Assembly (NCBI GenBank): GCA_028023455.1
Contig: JAQFVV010006306.1
Location: forward strand, 3,683,001-3,747,000
Origin: Epiperipatus broadwayi
Lineage: Eukaryota > Onychophora > Udeonychophora > Euonychophora > Peripatidae
Length of the DNA stretch: 64,000 nucleotides
Reading direction: 5' to 3'
Shown: in pieces, positions 12,430-24,770 of the stretch
Layout: each line of letters starts with the position of its first letter
Numbering within the stretch: position 1 is the stretch's first letter
Made by a program: the position numbers and the translations under genes
The notes under the pieces: generated by a model
What the model was told of the DNA's origin: nothing
Seen by the model: the letters and a program-made list of their open reading frames with translations, nothing else
The model's database searches: none

Positions 12430-13460
12430 ATAACACTTCCTCTCATTCCATTATGTAAAAATTTTATAATACAAAATAAATTTTGAAGGAACAATCAACT
12501 AATTTCAAATAATGCCATAAATCTGTTTGAGAATCAAATGAATAAAAGCAATATATAAATCATTCTTTTGTTCCCAACACTTTCCTTGCATTTGCCTGAT
12601 AACAAAAACTATGTCTATAGCACTTCTTGATTGTCTAAAGTGACTATTTATCTATGAATGGAAGCAACCCATTCAACTAAATTCTTGAAAGGATCCTTTG
12701 CTATAGGGAATAATAATAATATTCTATGGTAATTACTGCAATGTTGTTTATTCACTTTATTATTAAAAATTGGAATAATGGAAGCATCCTTAAGATCAAG
12801 TGGCACAATTTCATGGGTTCACATATTCCTAAAAAATTCAAATATTTTCAAAGCTAAAATATCACAACTATATAAACTTTTGTTGGTAAGACATATTTTA
12901 AATATCTTTACACAGAGCAAAGACTTCTCCAATATTCATCCATAAAAAAAAAAAAAAATCCGTAAGAAAATTAATATTCATTAAACTATGCTGAGTAGTT
13001 TACTCTGTAGATAAGAATAACTAGATATCCATTTACAAAGCAATATTTCCATGATTAACTGGATTGACTGTAGGTAAATTCTTCAGACAATTTCCAAATT
13101 TTATCTGAATTTGAACCCTAAATTAAGGGCATGGCAAAAGATATATGAACTATAATATATATATTGTACATAAACACATGCAAAAATGATTTAAAAATAT
13201 GAATAACAAAAAATTTCAAGATCTATATCCAGATTAATCATTTCAAAAGAACTTTTTAAGTTAATGATTCATAATTCATCTTAACATCCGTATTAATTTG
13301 ATTGGTTTAAACTTGTTGCCAATTCTTAAAAGCTTGATTTCTGATTTATAAATTCATAGAGTGACGATTAATATATTTTGATGAAATAAATATCAAAATT
13401 ACTGAAAAAATTTTTAATGACATCTCAATAAACAGTATTAATAAAAATGTATGTGCCTAC
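12430..13460. other. SOS intron, no gene seen
   Basis: AT-rich sequence immediately downstream (in gene orientation) of the last exon in the window. It holds the donor site (GTAGGC, read on the minus strand at 13455-13460) and an A run at 12943-12957. Confidence 0.6.
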
Positions 13461-13633
13461 CCTAACATCCTGGTCTACAGTGAGACAATATGGCTGGTTT
13501 TGATACTGCTGGATCTCGCCTGTTATTTCAGCAACTTTTCGCCGTTTGCTAAAATTAATCAGAATTTCTTTGGAGTTGGGGAGAAAGTCTGAGTTACCTT
13601 CTTCAGTGTGAAGAATATTTGTTAAGTACATTC
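13461..13633 (-). CDS. Sos: SOS exon: end of the catalytic CDC25 domain
   Basis: This is the ninth recognised exon, 173 bp, codons 379-435 of the joined fragment. It reads '[13 protein letters not shown]' to 'LTVDQDVR' and includes the strongly conserved '[20 protein letters not shown]' block. In human SOS1 the matching stretch forms part of the helical hairpin that prises open Ras switch I. The residues equivalent to T935, L938, E942 and N944 are all kept. The acceptor is TTTTAG on the minus strand just above 13633 and the donor is GTAGGC just below 13461. A glycine codon is split across the upstream intron (G from the previous exon, GA here), and the exon ends in phase 0. The next exon, which should begin near human 'RFFENLNP', was not found in 1-13460. 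Confidence 0.95.
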
Positions 13634-14193
13634 CTAAAATTAAAAAAAGGAAGAGAGAATTAAGATAATAAAATCAAATTATTATTAAAATATATAAATG
13701 TTAAAATTAATTAAGAGCTTATTTATAGAAAAATATGCCAATATCTTGATTTTTTTTTAAAAAAATAATTTATGAAATAGTGTATCTGTAATATCATAGA
13801 ACAACAGAGCATAATAATTTATGAGTTTTCTTCTATTGAAATTCCACGTAGCAATTACTTTAGGTACCATTAGAAGGCAATAATAGTTACGAAAAACTCT
13901 TCAAACAACACAAGAATAAATAATTTCCATATATAATACATTTTATCTTGTCCAAAATCAACCAGGTGATTTTTGATTTAAACAGACAGCCTGAAACTTA
14001 TTGAATTATATATATATATTTTCACTATATGAATAAAAATATTTGAAGAAATTAAAGTTCCTGACTTAAATAACTCGTCGTTAAAAATATCAAAACATGG
14101 TGACAAATACTGAGGCAATAAAAGGTACAAACTCTCAAATACAACTAATACTATTATACAATGGATTTAATAAATATTCAACAACTTTCTCAA
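13634..14193. other. SOS intron, no further feature
   Basis: AT-rich intron sequence between the exon and the SINE insertion; nothing recognised. Confidence 0.6.
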
Positions 14194-14209
14194 ACAATTT
14201 CCTATAATT

Positions 14210-14304
14210 TTTTTTTTTTTCATGTGTCAAAGCATCGGCCGGGAAGTGAACCCGGGACAACTGCTTATAAGGCAGCTGTGCTACGACTCGGCCACCAAAG
14301 CTTG
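14210..14304 (-). mobile_element. Complete tRNA-derived SINE with 16-bp target duplications
   Basis: On the minus strand a tRNA-like body (14232-14301) is followed by a short TGACACATG linker and an A tail. The body folds well: the 7-bp acceptor has one mismatch; the anticodon arm GCTGC/GCAGT has the loop CTTATAA (anticodon TAT, isoleucine-like); and the T arm CCGGG/CCCGG has a 7-nt loop. The A box TGGCCGAGTCGT and the B box GGTTCACTTCC are near consensus for an internal RNA polymerase III promoter. A 16-bp sequence (ACAATTTCCTATAATT) occurs on both sides, at 14194-14209 and 14305-14320. This is the target duplication of a LINE-mobilised insertion. Being this short, the element is essentially tRNA plus tail. 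Confidence 0.9.
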
Positions 14305-14320
14305 ACAATTTCCTATAATT

Positions 14321-15741
14321 CAAAGCCGGAAATGTAATTTATCCCAAAATCAGTAGTACAAATATTGAATGTCAAGCATGACTAAATATGTGTGATGGTT
14401 AGGAGTAAAAATAAATATTACAAATAAATCTCTAATTTATTATAAGGAACCTTTAAAAACAAAAGAATTCATGATAAATTTCTCATGAACAAAAATATAA
14501 CAAAATTTTCCAATTATTAGTAAAATTATTCATTATTAATTTCATATTGTGTGCAAAATTGTGATTGAAGAGATCAGCTTATTAGTTTTGAATTATTCAT
14601 AACATCAATAGATATTTACTTCATTAATCTGGAAAATTGTGAGTCTATCCTTAAAAATATATTTTTAATAACATTTCAAAAGTTGCTTAATTTGGTTGAT
14701 TTTAAAGAATCAATTTGAGCAGAATAGAATAACATTTAAGCTTTAATTACACCTTTCTTTTATTTCTTTATCTAAGACTTTTAGTTTGAGCTACAAATTC
14801 TTCATTAGAAGATAGCTTTTTAAAAATCTTAAACAATTTGTTCTTTCTGTTTATTGTTGATAATAATTGATCAGTTATTCAATCATTTCTTTTTAAATCT
14901 TTCTTTTCTAAATATTTTATAAAAAAAAAACAATATTCAATAAAATCTTTAATCTTATCAATGACCAATGAAAAGGCACAATTTAAATTTTTCATCTCAA
15001 AGATTAGATTTCAATCATGGTAGAATAATTAAGGAATATAAAAGATAATATTTCAAAACATTTTTTCCTAGAAGAAAAATTCTTATTAAAATTGATTATA
15101 ATTCCTCTGTGGTTCGTATTACATTGTTCCAATAATGACATGAGGACATCTAGGAAAGACATGATCAATATAGTAAAATGATGGAGATATAATGTGTAGG
15201 ATGAAATAAACATTAAATAAATCCAAAAAATGAAAGCATATTTAAATAATATTGAACAGCAGAAATAATTTCTTCAGAATATCTATATTCAAATCACCAA
15301 TAATAATAATAATAACAATAATAATGAATTATTATTTAACCTAGTACGTAAATTATGAAGTTCACCATTAAAAATATCAATCAAACATTGGCATGACCTA
15401 TATAAAAGCAACATATGTTAATTTGCCATAACCTAAATTAAAGTTAAAAACAACACACACAGCAGAATCGAGATATACATCAATAATAGTCACATAAAAA
15501 TCTGATTTATAATAAACTAAAACATCTGATTTGTTATTTGCTTTATACTCAATAAATGATGTATATCTCTCTTTTTCATATTCATTAATCCAGATCTCAG
15601 ACAAAATTACAACAAATGAATAGCCGAGAAATCATAAATGAACTAATAACTCATCAAAAAGTATTTTCTAATATTATACATTTTTCAAAATAATTTCATA
15701 TTCCAGCAATAAATCTTCATTTAAAGATAAATCTAAACTAC
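14321..15741. other. SOS intron, no gene seen
   Basis: AT-rich sequence with an (AAT)n-type stretch near 15300-15325. Open frames here have low complexity. Confidence 0.55.
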
Positions 15742-15921
15742 TAAACATCACATGATCACTATTGCTTATGCCAGCACATAACTGTTATAAAACAGGCAAA
15801 ACTCTCCATATGAGCAGGCACTAGATGGAGATTTTATGCACAAGCCTTCTAGCATCCATTAATTATTCTGGTTGATACTGAGTGGCACTACTATATGGAG
15901 AGTTTTGCCTGTTTTAAGAAT
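15742..15921. mobile_element. Foldback MITE copy 3 (internally deleted)
   Basis: The outer left terminus (ACATCACATGATCAC at about 15747) and AAAACAGGCAAAACTCTCC are joined directly to most of the right arm (GGCACTAGATGGAGATT through GGAGAGTTTTGCCTGTTTT). Only about 180 bp of the ~0.5-kb element remain. Confidence 0.75.
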
Positions 15922-16194
15922 AAATCTCTAATCATTTTATAAAAAAAATAATTTTCATTACAGATCTAAATCTACCTTTATATTTTATTCTATATATAGA
16001 TTTAATATTATTTTCTATGAAGAGTCTGACAATTTTAATTTTTTAGCTATCTTCTCTGCAATATTAAATAAATTTTCACTTTCAGCATATTCAATACCAA
16101 CAATTTCAATATTATTTTCTAATCTTTGCTACTTTGAATAAAAAATTTCTTTTTGTATATAATAAAGAATATGTTTTTACCGTTTCTTCTCTAG

Positions 16195-17215
16195 ATCTCA
16201 TGGACTCATTAACTGGTGATCTGCTAGCAATCATCAAATTAAGCATAAACCTCACATAAAAAACATTGGAGAAAGTTAAGGGAATTCAGTAATCAAAGAA
16301 GATTTATCCCATGTGATTGATAATGTCAAGGAAATTAATACTTGCACTAATGCTGAAGAGTCAGAATCTATATTGTCTATGGAAAACCTAAGACCAATGG
16401 CAGAAATAAGTGTACCATATTTGCATTCTTCAACAGCCAAAATAGAACAGTGAGTTTGCCATACTTGGGATCAGGCGTGTCAATAAATGATATCCTGTCT
16501 GCTCTTTCAATATAAAAAAGGTATTTTTCAACTATATCTGCTTGATTGACAAGAAACTAAAATTTACAATGAATCATAAATTAGGCCACCAGTTTATATC
16601 AATAACAAAGGTTTAGTGGCTTTTTTGAGAACATATGAAATGGCATAGATTGGGGTAAGGGATTATTATCGATAAAAAAAGGCCATTCAGTTTTTTTTAA
16701 ATCCGGTATAGTGATGTCCATATGCCGATTAGCACTCTTTATTATAAAAATCAGTAGTCCCACAAGACAAACGATTATAAAAAGAGATTAATTTTAAGCT
16801 CTAAGTATGCATTCTCATCCTATCGCCTTATACTACTGCAAGACTTCAATATGCTGTATAAAAAATTTATCAATAAATGATTGCATATACTTATTTTTCC
16901 ATCGATGTGTGAAGCGGAAACTCCATATCCTTTAATAATGGTAGACATTAATCTCTTAGGTATAATGTTTTACTCTCCAGCATTAGATCTCATATCAACA
17001 ACTCATTCAATAATTCACCCATTTCCGACTATGCAGTCCTTATGGTATCCTTAGATTTCAACTTCAATAAGAGTACTCCAAAAACACTGATACTCCATCT
17101 CACACACCAGTCTTTGAGATTTACATTTGTATATATAAACTTCCAGATATAAAGATGGAGGACTACTCCCTCACCAACTAGGCTATTGAGTTTCATGGTC
17201 AACATATACAAAAAA
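16195..17215 (+). other. Unidentified coding-like remnant
   Basis: This stretch is less AT-rich than its surroundings and gives fragments of plausible protein in changing plus-strand frames, for example 'EDLSHVIDNVKEINTCTNAEESES' (written here in part) near 16300-16370 and 'GVSINDILSAL' near 16475. No known domain was recognised. It may be a decayed retroelement ORF1 or gag, but that is a guess. Confidence 0.25.
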
Positions 17216-18432
17216 AATATATTAACAGCCTTATCAGATGATGATTGTCCAAGGTTGCTACTCTTGAAAAAAAAAAAAGATAGTTAGCTGGCTTTGGGGA
17301 AAAACACTTATAAATCAGTTTTGGATTCCGTTAAAAGAATATCTAGCCCCCTCTCATGTGTTATGCATAATGGTTCATATTTTGTTGATCAATTTTGATT
17401 AGTATAGAATATGTAATGTTTATTGAATTGCAAGAATACAGTACTGAAATTTTCAACACACACATATAACAGATGCTTTTATATATATATAGCATGCATA
17501 TACAAAATAAGATGGATAGTATAAACAAAATCTTAAAAAAAAAATAATAATGATATAGTTATTGACTTCATTTTTCTACTTCAAAGACCAAGAACATCCG
17601 GTAAACTGGTTCTACATACCTAGAAAAGAATTCCTAGGTATAAACTAACAATGCATGGAAACTTTCTTGGAGCCAGGGAAAGATTCTTGTTAGTTTGCAT
17701 TAGCTGGATAATTAATTTTGATAATAGAATAGAATGCAAATTTTTCTCTGATTTCAATTGATTTTATGTTAAAAAAAACTTAATTTAGTATCCTGCAATT
17801 TTCCCATTTATTGGATTGTGTTAATTAATAACTTTTTTTGAATAACTTTTTTTATCTTAATAAAGAATTATATGTATAAAAAGTAAACTTTTTTTTATTT
17901 TCTGTCTAAATATTAAGTTAAAAAGCATTTTTATTTAACTTAAAACAAAAGTATTTTATTTAAATACAAATGAAATTCCCTATCCTAATGTGTGTGCATA
18001 TATCTATGCTAAATTTCAAATGTAACCTATTATATATATTTATTTGGCTTTACTATTTCACTAATGTGCATGCAAATGTGTGATCTTAAATTATCCTACT
18101 GCCAACCATCTAATGACTTGAAATGGGTGTTTCAATTTCTAAGCTTGTTTATACCTATATGTAAATAATTAATTGATAAACTTAATGTATAATGTCTCCA
18201 CTTTCATTGTTTATCAAAGGGCCTTAACCCTATGATGGAATATTTAAAGGTTATTTTACTTTGATTTTTACAACACACATATGTTTAAGACAAACATATA
18301 TATATATATATATAAATTCTATTAAAATCAATTATAATAACAAAAATAAAAGTAATTTTTTTAATATAATAAATATTTATTAAAAATTTACAAGCATATA
18401 GTTATATTTATAAATAAAATTCAAAAACTTAC
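17216..18432. other. SOS intron, no gene seen
   Basis: AT-rich intron sequence with a (TA)n tract near 18295-18315. The SOS donor site (GTAAGT) reads on the minus strand at 18427-18432. Confidence 0.6.
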
Positions 18433-18550
18433 CAAAAAAGGGCACACAGGGAGGATTGATAGAACGTAATTTTTCTGTGTATTTTTTAAAATGATCGGAG
18501 TTCAACTCCTTGCATTCATTAAAAGCTTTTATTAATTTAGAATTTAGTTC
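18433..18550 (-). CDS. Sos: SOS exon: CDC25 domain, central helices
   Basis: This is the eighth recognised exon, 118 bp, codons 339-377 plus one base. It reads '[16 protein letters not shown]' and then the highly conserved '[14 protein letters not shown]', the SOS/CDC25 signature leading into the helical hairpin; the equivalent of human F929 is present. The match to the human segment between 'DHTF' and 'PFFG' has the same length. The acceptor is TTGCAG and the donor is GTAAGT. It starts in phase 0 and ends after the first base of a glycine codon. The first half is less conserved than the second, as in other SOS proteins. Confidence 0.95.
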
Positions 18551-19411
18551 CTGCAACAATAACAATTTTTGCATATTATTTTTTTTTTTAAAAAACTTTT
18601 TATAAAAATATTAATATATTACAAAAGAAAAAAAGTACATACATTTAGGTGATATAAATTAAATAATACATAATGCTGTAATTAAGACATGCATATTGAA
18701 TGAATAAAATGTGATAAAAATAAAAATGGGTACTGTTCTAGCTGACACCGGGTAATAGAACAGTACCTAAAAAGATTATTAAAAACATAATGAAAAATAA
18801 AAGGGTCCAATAGAATGAACTATTAAATTAATTTTAAACTATTTCATATGAACCACTTGTTTTATAAAACCAACATTACTTTTTGTAAATTGATTATAAA
18901 AATAAATCTTTTAAAATATTTATTTAACTTCTCTTTATAGAAATCAAAGTAGAGATATAAACTATGTGCAATTCACTAAGAAAAAAAAAAATTAAAACAT
19001 ACACAATATATTTTTATTTCAGTTTAAATTTGTACATGTTAAAAAATAAATTATTTCAATTATAAAAAACTGAAATAATTTTGAATATTTATAAAGCTGA
19101 AATCTCAGATGAGTTTTTCAAAATATAGAATGAATGAGTAGGCATCTCCTAGCTCTAAACTGCTAAGTATAAAATTATACACACACTTATTGAAAAGGTT
19201 TCAACAAATTAAATGGTCTGATTGACTGCATGTTTGAAAAAAAAAATCATTTCTTGTTCATTTTTAATCTATTATTTTCTTTCACTTTTCCTTTAATAAA
19301 GATGTTATTAAAAAAATTAAAGAGATAGTGTTATGCAATTTTTAGAGATGTTCAAGAATAAGAGTATCATAAAATTAGTGATCAGATCTAATTGCCCAAT
19401 GAAAAGTTTAA
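18551..19411. other. SOS intron with a short perfect hairpin
   Basis: AT-rich intron. A perfect 12-bp inverted repeat (GGTACTGTTCTA at 18729-18740 and its complement at 18756-18767) encloses a 15-nt loop. No gene was recognised. Confidence 0.55.
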
Positions 19412-20285
19412 ATCATCATCATCATCAACCATTATCAAGCCACTGCAGGATGAAGATCTCTCCAAGTTCAATCCATCTTTTCCTATGTTTAGCTTCTCTT
19501 CTCCACATCACCCCTGCATACTTTCTTATTTCATCCATCCATCTCACAAGTGATCTCTTTCTGGGTCTTTTACAATCTCTTAGAATCCAGTTTTCAAAAT
19601 TTCAATTGTCCATCTATTATCATCTCTTTTAGTAATATATCCAGCCCAACTCCACTTCAGTCTTTTAATTTTTTCAATGAAGTCAGTAACACCTGTTTGT
19701 TCTCTTACCCATACATTGCGTTTTCGATCTCTTCTTGTTACTCCCAACATACATCTCTCTATACTTCTTTGAGTGGTCTGAAGTCTCTGTATTGCTCTTC
19801 TATTAAGTGTCCAAGTCTCAGATCCATAAGTAACAACTGGTAAAACACATTTATTAAAAACCTTCCTTTTCAAACACATAGGCATATTTCCTTTTAGTAT
19901 CAAGTTATTTCTACCAAAAGCACTCCAACCAAGTTTAATTCTATGATTAATTTCATCCATTATGTTTCCATCTGTATTAATAATCTGACCAAGGTATTTG
20001 TAATTGTTAACTTCTTCTAACTCGTCATAATCAATCTTTATTTTCATATTTTGAGAAAATCTATTAAACATTATTTTAGATTTTTTAACATTTATCTTTA
20101 GTCCTACTTTCATCTGATAACTCCTGCAACATTTCCTGTAGCTCTGAAGCATTATTTGCAAAAACAACTACATCATCTGCAAAATCTAAATGACTTAAAT
20201 AATCATTTACTTTCACTCCTTTAGCTTCCCATTTTAATCTACAAAATACTTCTTGCAGTATTGCTGTAAAAAGTTTTGGAGATAG
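19412..20285 (-). pseudogene. 5'-truncated RTE LINE copy with (GAT)n tail
   Basis: On the minus strand this runs from 'ISPKLF' of the RT palm to the 3' end and a short GAT-repeat tail (19412-19426). The frame is open for 195 codons (20167-19583), covering 'MKVGLKINVKKSK', 'YKYLGQIINTDGN', 'VLPVVTYGSETWTLNRRAIQ' and 'LKWSWAGYITKRDDNR'. Upstream the RT catalytic part 'LSHLDFADDVVVF' lies in another frame because of a small deletion near 20118. The copy at 56692-57597 has the same deletion. There is no endonuclease domain, so it is dead on arrival. The organisation fits the RTE clade, which usually ends in short tandem repeats. Confidence 0.9.
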
Positions 20286-21576
20286 TGTTAAATAAAAATC
20301 AAAATGTTAAATTTATTAATTAGCTTTTATCATAGAAACTTTTACAACTATATAATTCTTTAGATGTTATTGACTACATTTCTTACAATTGTTTTTTTTT
20401 TTTTAAATAATAGATTTTTAAAATCATAAAAAATGATAGAATGAATTATGACTGAATTTATCATCATCTATTCTATTTAATCTTCTGACTTTAATAATTA
20501 ATTGATTGATACGTAAATAAATCTATTATTATTATTATTATTTTAGAGACTGTGAATTATTATTATTATTTTTCATCATAAGTGCCCTGATATTTAGATT
20601 ATTGTCATATCACCTACATTTTAAAAATAATCAAAAAAGAACACATTACATCTGTAGAAATCAGATAAAACTTCTACTCAGAAAATACTTTTTACAACAT
20701 AAGGGCTGTTTGAATGAAGACATTATTTATTATTTCGAGTGACTATAATAAACAGCTTAAAATTTACAAAACTGCATGATGTTGCAATGAAAATGACTAT
20801 CACTCAATTTTAAAAATCATGAATTTCTCTGAAAACAGTGGTTGAAGTAAAGTTGAATGTGATACTCTATATAAAAATTACTGAAAGAAATAAAGGAAAA
20901 ATGGTAAAAAATCAAATAAGTAGACAAAATTTTTTATTTAGAAATATGCATAGAATTACATGAATATGGAGGATAGATCAAAAGTACGGAACAGAAATTT
21001 AAAATTATAAATTATAGAGCAGAGATTTGAAAGAATGGAATAAATTCAAATAAATCACAGAATTAATTTGTAATTCAGGAAACTTTAGTTCTTAAGTCCA
21101 CTACTCACACTGCACTAAACCACAATATAATATATGAAAGGTGGAAAAAGTAGATACCTTGATTAGAGAAAAGCGTAAAGTTATGAAAAATAAATATGAG
21201 GGGGAAAAAAAAGTTGAATTATATATAATATAAAAAAAGCGTGATAATACAAGAGGGAATTTATTGGTATTTGGTTTAAGAACACAAGGTTTAAATAGAA
21301 AGTAATGAACATGTATTTTTGGAGTATAGGATGTTGAAAAAGGATCAGGATACACTGCATAAAAAGTAGAAGAAACACTATACAGGTGTTCATAACTCTG
21401 TAAAAATACAGATATATTACTTTTTAACTGAGATTTTTAAAGTGTACATCTGATTTAGAAAAAATCTTTGATTTAATAAATGATTAGTAATAACTATTAA
21501 TGTATTTATATGAAATGATTGGTATCAAAATTGTTTAAGTGCAAAAAGTATGACAAAAATCTATTTATAATAAATT
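20286..21576. other. SOS intron, no gene seen
   Basis: Contains two (ATT)n runs near 20527-20572 and low-complexity open frames (21101-21393) on the minus strand that I do not believe are genes. Confidence 0.5.
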
Positions 21577-21885
21577 TCTATTTTTGACTATGGAAAAATG
21601 AAGAAGACATATGTAAGAGATTGTGAATGGCCAAAACTGATAAATGTTAGTTCAATGAAAAAATGTGCATTTTAGAGTTATCTGTCACTTTCAGATATCT
21701 TGATTCATATGGTAATGGAATCACAGGTTTAATCAATTGTAATAATTTACTATTTATAACTAGGGGAAAAAATAAAGAAGACATATGCAAGAGATTGTGA
21801 TTGGCAAAAATCAATAAATGTTGGTTCAGTAAAAAATGTGCATTTTGGAGTTATCTCCCACTTTAAGATATCTTTGTTTATATTT
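21577..21885. repeat. Diverged tandem duplication, period about 170 bp
   Basis: Segments 21577-21712 and 21750-21885 share GAAGACATATG, AAGAGATTGTGA, AAAAAATGTGCATTTT and GAGTTATCT in order, with scattered differences. It is non-coding and probably an old local duplication. Confidence 0.65.
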
Positions 21886-22909
21886 TCAGAAATGTGTGAT
21901 AGATAGAAGTTTTAAATATATCAAATATATAAATGAAGTTTAAATATATTTAAAATATATATTATGAAGTTAAATTATTTAATGTTTTTATGTTCAATTC
22001 ACCTGAAAAGTGAAGAGGTTCCAAAATGCATGCAAGACAGACAAAAAAACAAATAAACTTGAAAAAAACTGGGAGTTTATTATTATTTGGCACAAGTGCA
22101 GGAGAGTTTTGAATACAAAAAAAAAAAAAAAAAAAAGAAATCAAAAATGAGATAATTTATATTGTGGATATGGGGAGAGGGTAAAATGTTGAAAAAAAAT
22201 TAAAATGCCTTATATAAAAAGTGGAAGAATTAAAAGAATGTGAAAGTGGAAATGATTTTTTGATTAGATCTTTATGACAAAAACGGAGAATAAAAGGATA
22301 GAGTATTGGAACTAATGAAATTGCCTTTATTAAATTGAGGGTAAAATATGTCAGCATTGTGGGAATGATTTTGCGATTGCAGATTGTAAGGAATAATCAA
22401 GAGATTTACTGTGGCATATAATGGTTTTAAAATAAGGAAACATTTAATATGGATATAGGATTTCTAGATATATAATATATGCAAAACTTCTGACTTCACT
22501 TAAGAAGAAGCTATTTTACATCATATCACAAAAATATAGTTTTCACACGTGCTTAGAATTAATTTTTCTGACACAAATCTACTGAAGAAAATCTATTGCT
22601 TGATTCTTAGTGAAAAAAATTTACAAAGCAATAATTTATTATAATAGCCATACAATCTGTTCAATCGATCTTACAATATGATTTGGATACCGTAAAAAGT
22701 GAAGTTTTCCAAAAATGTTTTTACTGAATATCCATTGATTATATATTCCTTTCTTTAAAAGGGTTCAGGTCCTTGGTCTCAGAAATTAAAAAAAAAAATT
22801 ATCTTCTAAGACTATAGAAGTTTTAACCAGAACGAACAATACTATAAGATTAATACATGTATTTGAGTCTCCACATTTACCACTTCTGCTAAGAGTTAAA
22901 TCTTAATTC

Positions 22910-22945
<36 letters not shown>

Positions 22946-23267
22946 TAAAAAAAAGGCTTCCAAGTGTATTTAACATCTTTTTGAACACATTTACCCTCAA
23001 ATTTCCATTATTTATATATTTTAACTTAATTTTTGATTAGTGTTGCTTGTAAAATAATCATTTAAAATTAATCTTACAATTAATGAATTGAATTATTTTA
23101 TCCACTATTTGAAGAAATATTTGTCTAATTAATACAAAAATTAATCTTGTGAATATCATTTGATATATATAATGTTATATATAATTTTATAATAAATCAT
23201 GATTTTTAAGTAAACCATGTACATTTTATTTTTTATATATGATAATAAACAATCTTAAGTTTTTTAA
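21886..23267. other. SOS intron with an A31 run
   Basis: An uninterrupted run of 31 A at 22913-22943 may be the tail of a retroposon, but nothing upstream of it was recognised. The rest is AT-rich without genes. Confidence 0.5.
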
Positions 23268-23275
23268 ATATCTAT

Positions 23276-23881
23276 AATTGAAAAGTCAAAGTAACTACCT
23301 CCCTCTGAATTATGTAAATTGAAAAACGACAAAAATGATATCTCTATTTTGAGTTTCTGTTGTTGTATAAGCTTAGTTTTTGACTTGGTTTTTAAATTAC
23401 AGAGTGAATTTTATCTATTGTTTAATTTATGTGCAGACGAAATGCTTTGAAATAACCATTAATATATTCAGAGGATGAAGAACAAGATTTACTTTAACAA
23501 CATTTGAATGTTAAATGACATATTGCTGTTAATAATTATAATAATAAATAATCATAATTTCCACTTTTTAATTTCAGAGACTTAAAATAGTTATGATTAT
23601 TTATTATTAGATTCATTAAAACTAATATGTCATTTAATGTTCAAAGATCGTTAAAAGTAAGACTCATTCTTTATCCACTGAACATATTAATTGTGATTTC
23701 AAAGTATTTAGTCTGTACATAAATTAAAACAATAGACAAAATTCACCCTATAATTTAAAAACCAATTCAAAAACTAAACTTATACAACAATAGCGCCTAA
23801 GTATAGAAATATCATTCTATCTTTTCGTGGTTTTTGACATTACATAATTTAGTGGGAGGTAGTTACTTCCGCTTTTCAGTT
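23276..23881. mobile_element. hAT-like hairpin MITE with an 8-bp target duplication
   Basis: This 606-bp element is almost entirely two inverted arms of roughly 265-295 bp around a short centre. The ends are AATTGAAAAG and, reverse-complemented, AACTGAAAAG; next in both arms comes AACTACCTCCC. The direct repeat ATATCTAT flanks it at 23268-23275 and 23882-23889. An 8-bp target duplication is typical of the hAT superfamily. The arms have diverged moderately, so it is not recent. It has no coding capacity. Confidence 0.75.
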
Positions 23882-23889
23882 ATATCTAT

Positions 23890-24770
23890 GTTAGTATATA
23901 TAGTAAAATTTTTGTAAAAAATCACGACTTTTACGTTAATCCTATAGTTTTTCTTTGTACTCTTAGTATCTTAAGTATTTTCAAAAACAATAATCTTAGT
24001 TGCATCATTGAGAACCAAACTATTCAAAGATCTTGAGATTCAATATTAGAATCCCAATATATGATTCCAGTTTTGAATCTCAAGAATCGCTCCTTTTAAA
24101 TCAAAAAATAATGACCATACTTATTAAAAATAATAATTAGTTTAAATCATATATTTTTAAGCCAGTATAGTTTTTCTGTTTGTTTTTTTTTTTTACACAA
24201 ATTTACAATACATATTTTTTAAAAAATCTGTGTTTACTGTACAATTTAAATTTTTATAAGTGGGCATACATGTATGATTAATTTATTGTATATACCTATA
24301 TAACACTTTAAAATTATGTATCAATGATTAAATATTTAGTAGCTGCTTGTAAAATATAAAAGCTAAATTTGATTTTGAAAAACAGCGTTGGCTAACAATG
24401 TGAAAAAAACAATTTCTGATTTTGAAATCTTGTATATTATTTATCTGTTATCAATTAGTTTACCCTGTGATCTAAAATTACTGAATCTTAGTTACTTCAT
24501 GATTTGTAGTTTTATTAAATGCATCTATATGGTAATTATTTTAGATTGTTGAGATCTTATATGCAACAAATGCAAGGTATTATTCAATAAACTTCACAAA
24601 ACTTTACTACAAGCTATTCGTAATATTTTCAAGATAGATGTGAATGCCTTATATCTAAGTATTAGCTGAAGTATTAAGACATATTGGTAAATATCCAATA
24701 CGAAACCTTTTCATAAAACAAGCATATGTACAAATATAAAGCATAATAAATATTAAGAAAAAAAAATTAC
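23890..24770. other. SOS intron, no gene seen
   Basis: AT-rich sequence. It includes the donor for the next exon, GTAATT on the minus strand at 24765-24770, which is weaker than the other donors in this gene. Confidence 0.55.

Noticed and set aside
1-13460. Further SOS exons encoding the segment after 'DVR' and the proline-rich tail
   Set aside because: I searched by eye on the minus strand for the 'FFENLNP' and 'LEIEPR' parts and found nothing convincing; they are probably outside the window.
14232-14301. A real tRNA-Ile(UAU) gene
   Set aside because: It folds as a tRNA, but the T-loop and acceptor have defects, it runs into an A tail, and 16-bp target duplications flank it. It is a retroposed SINE.
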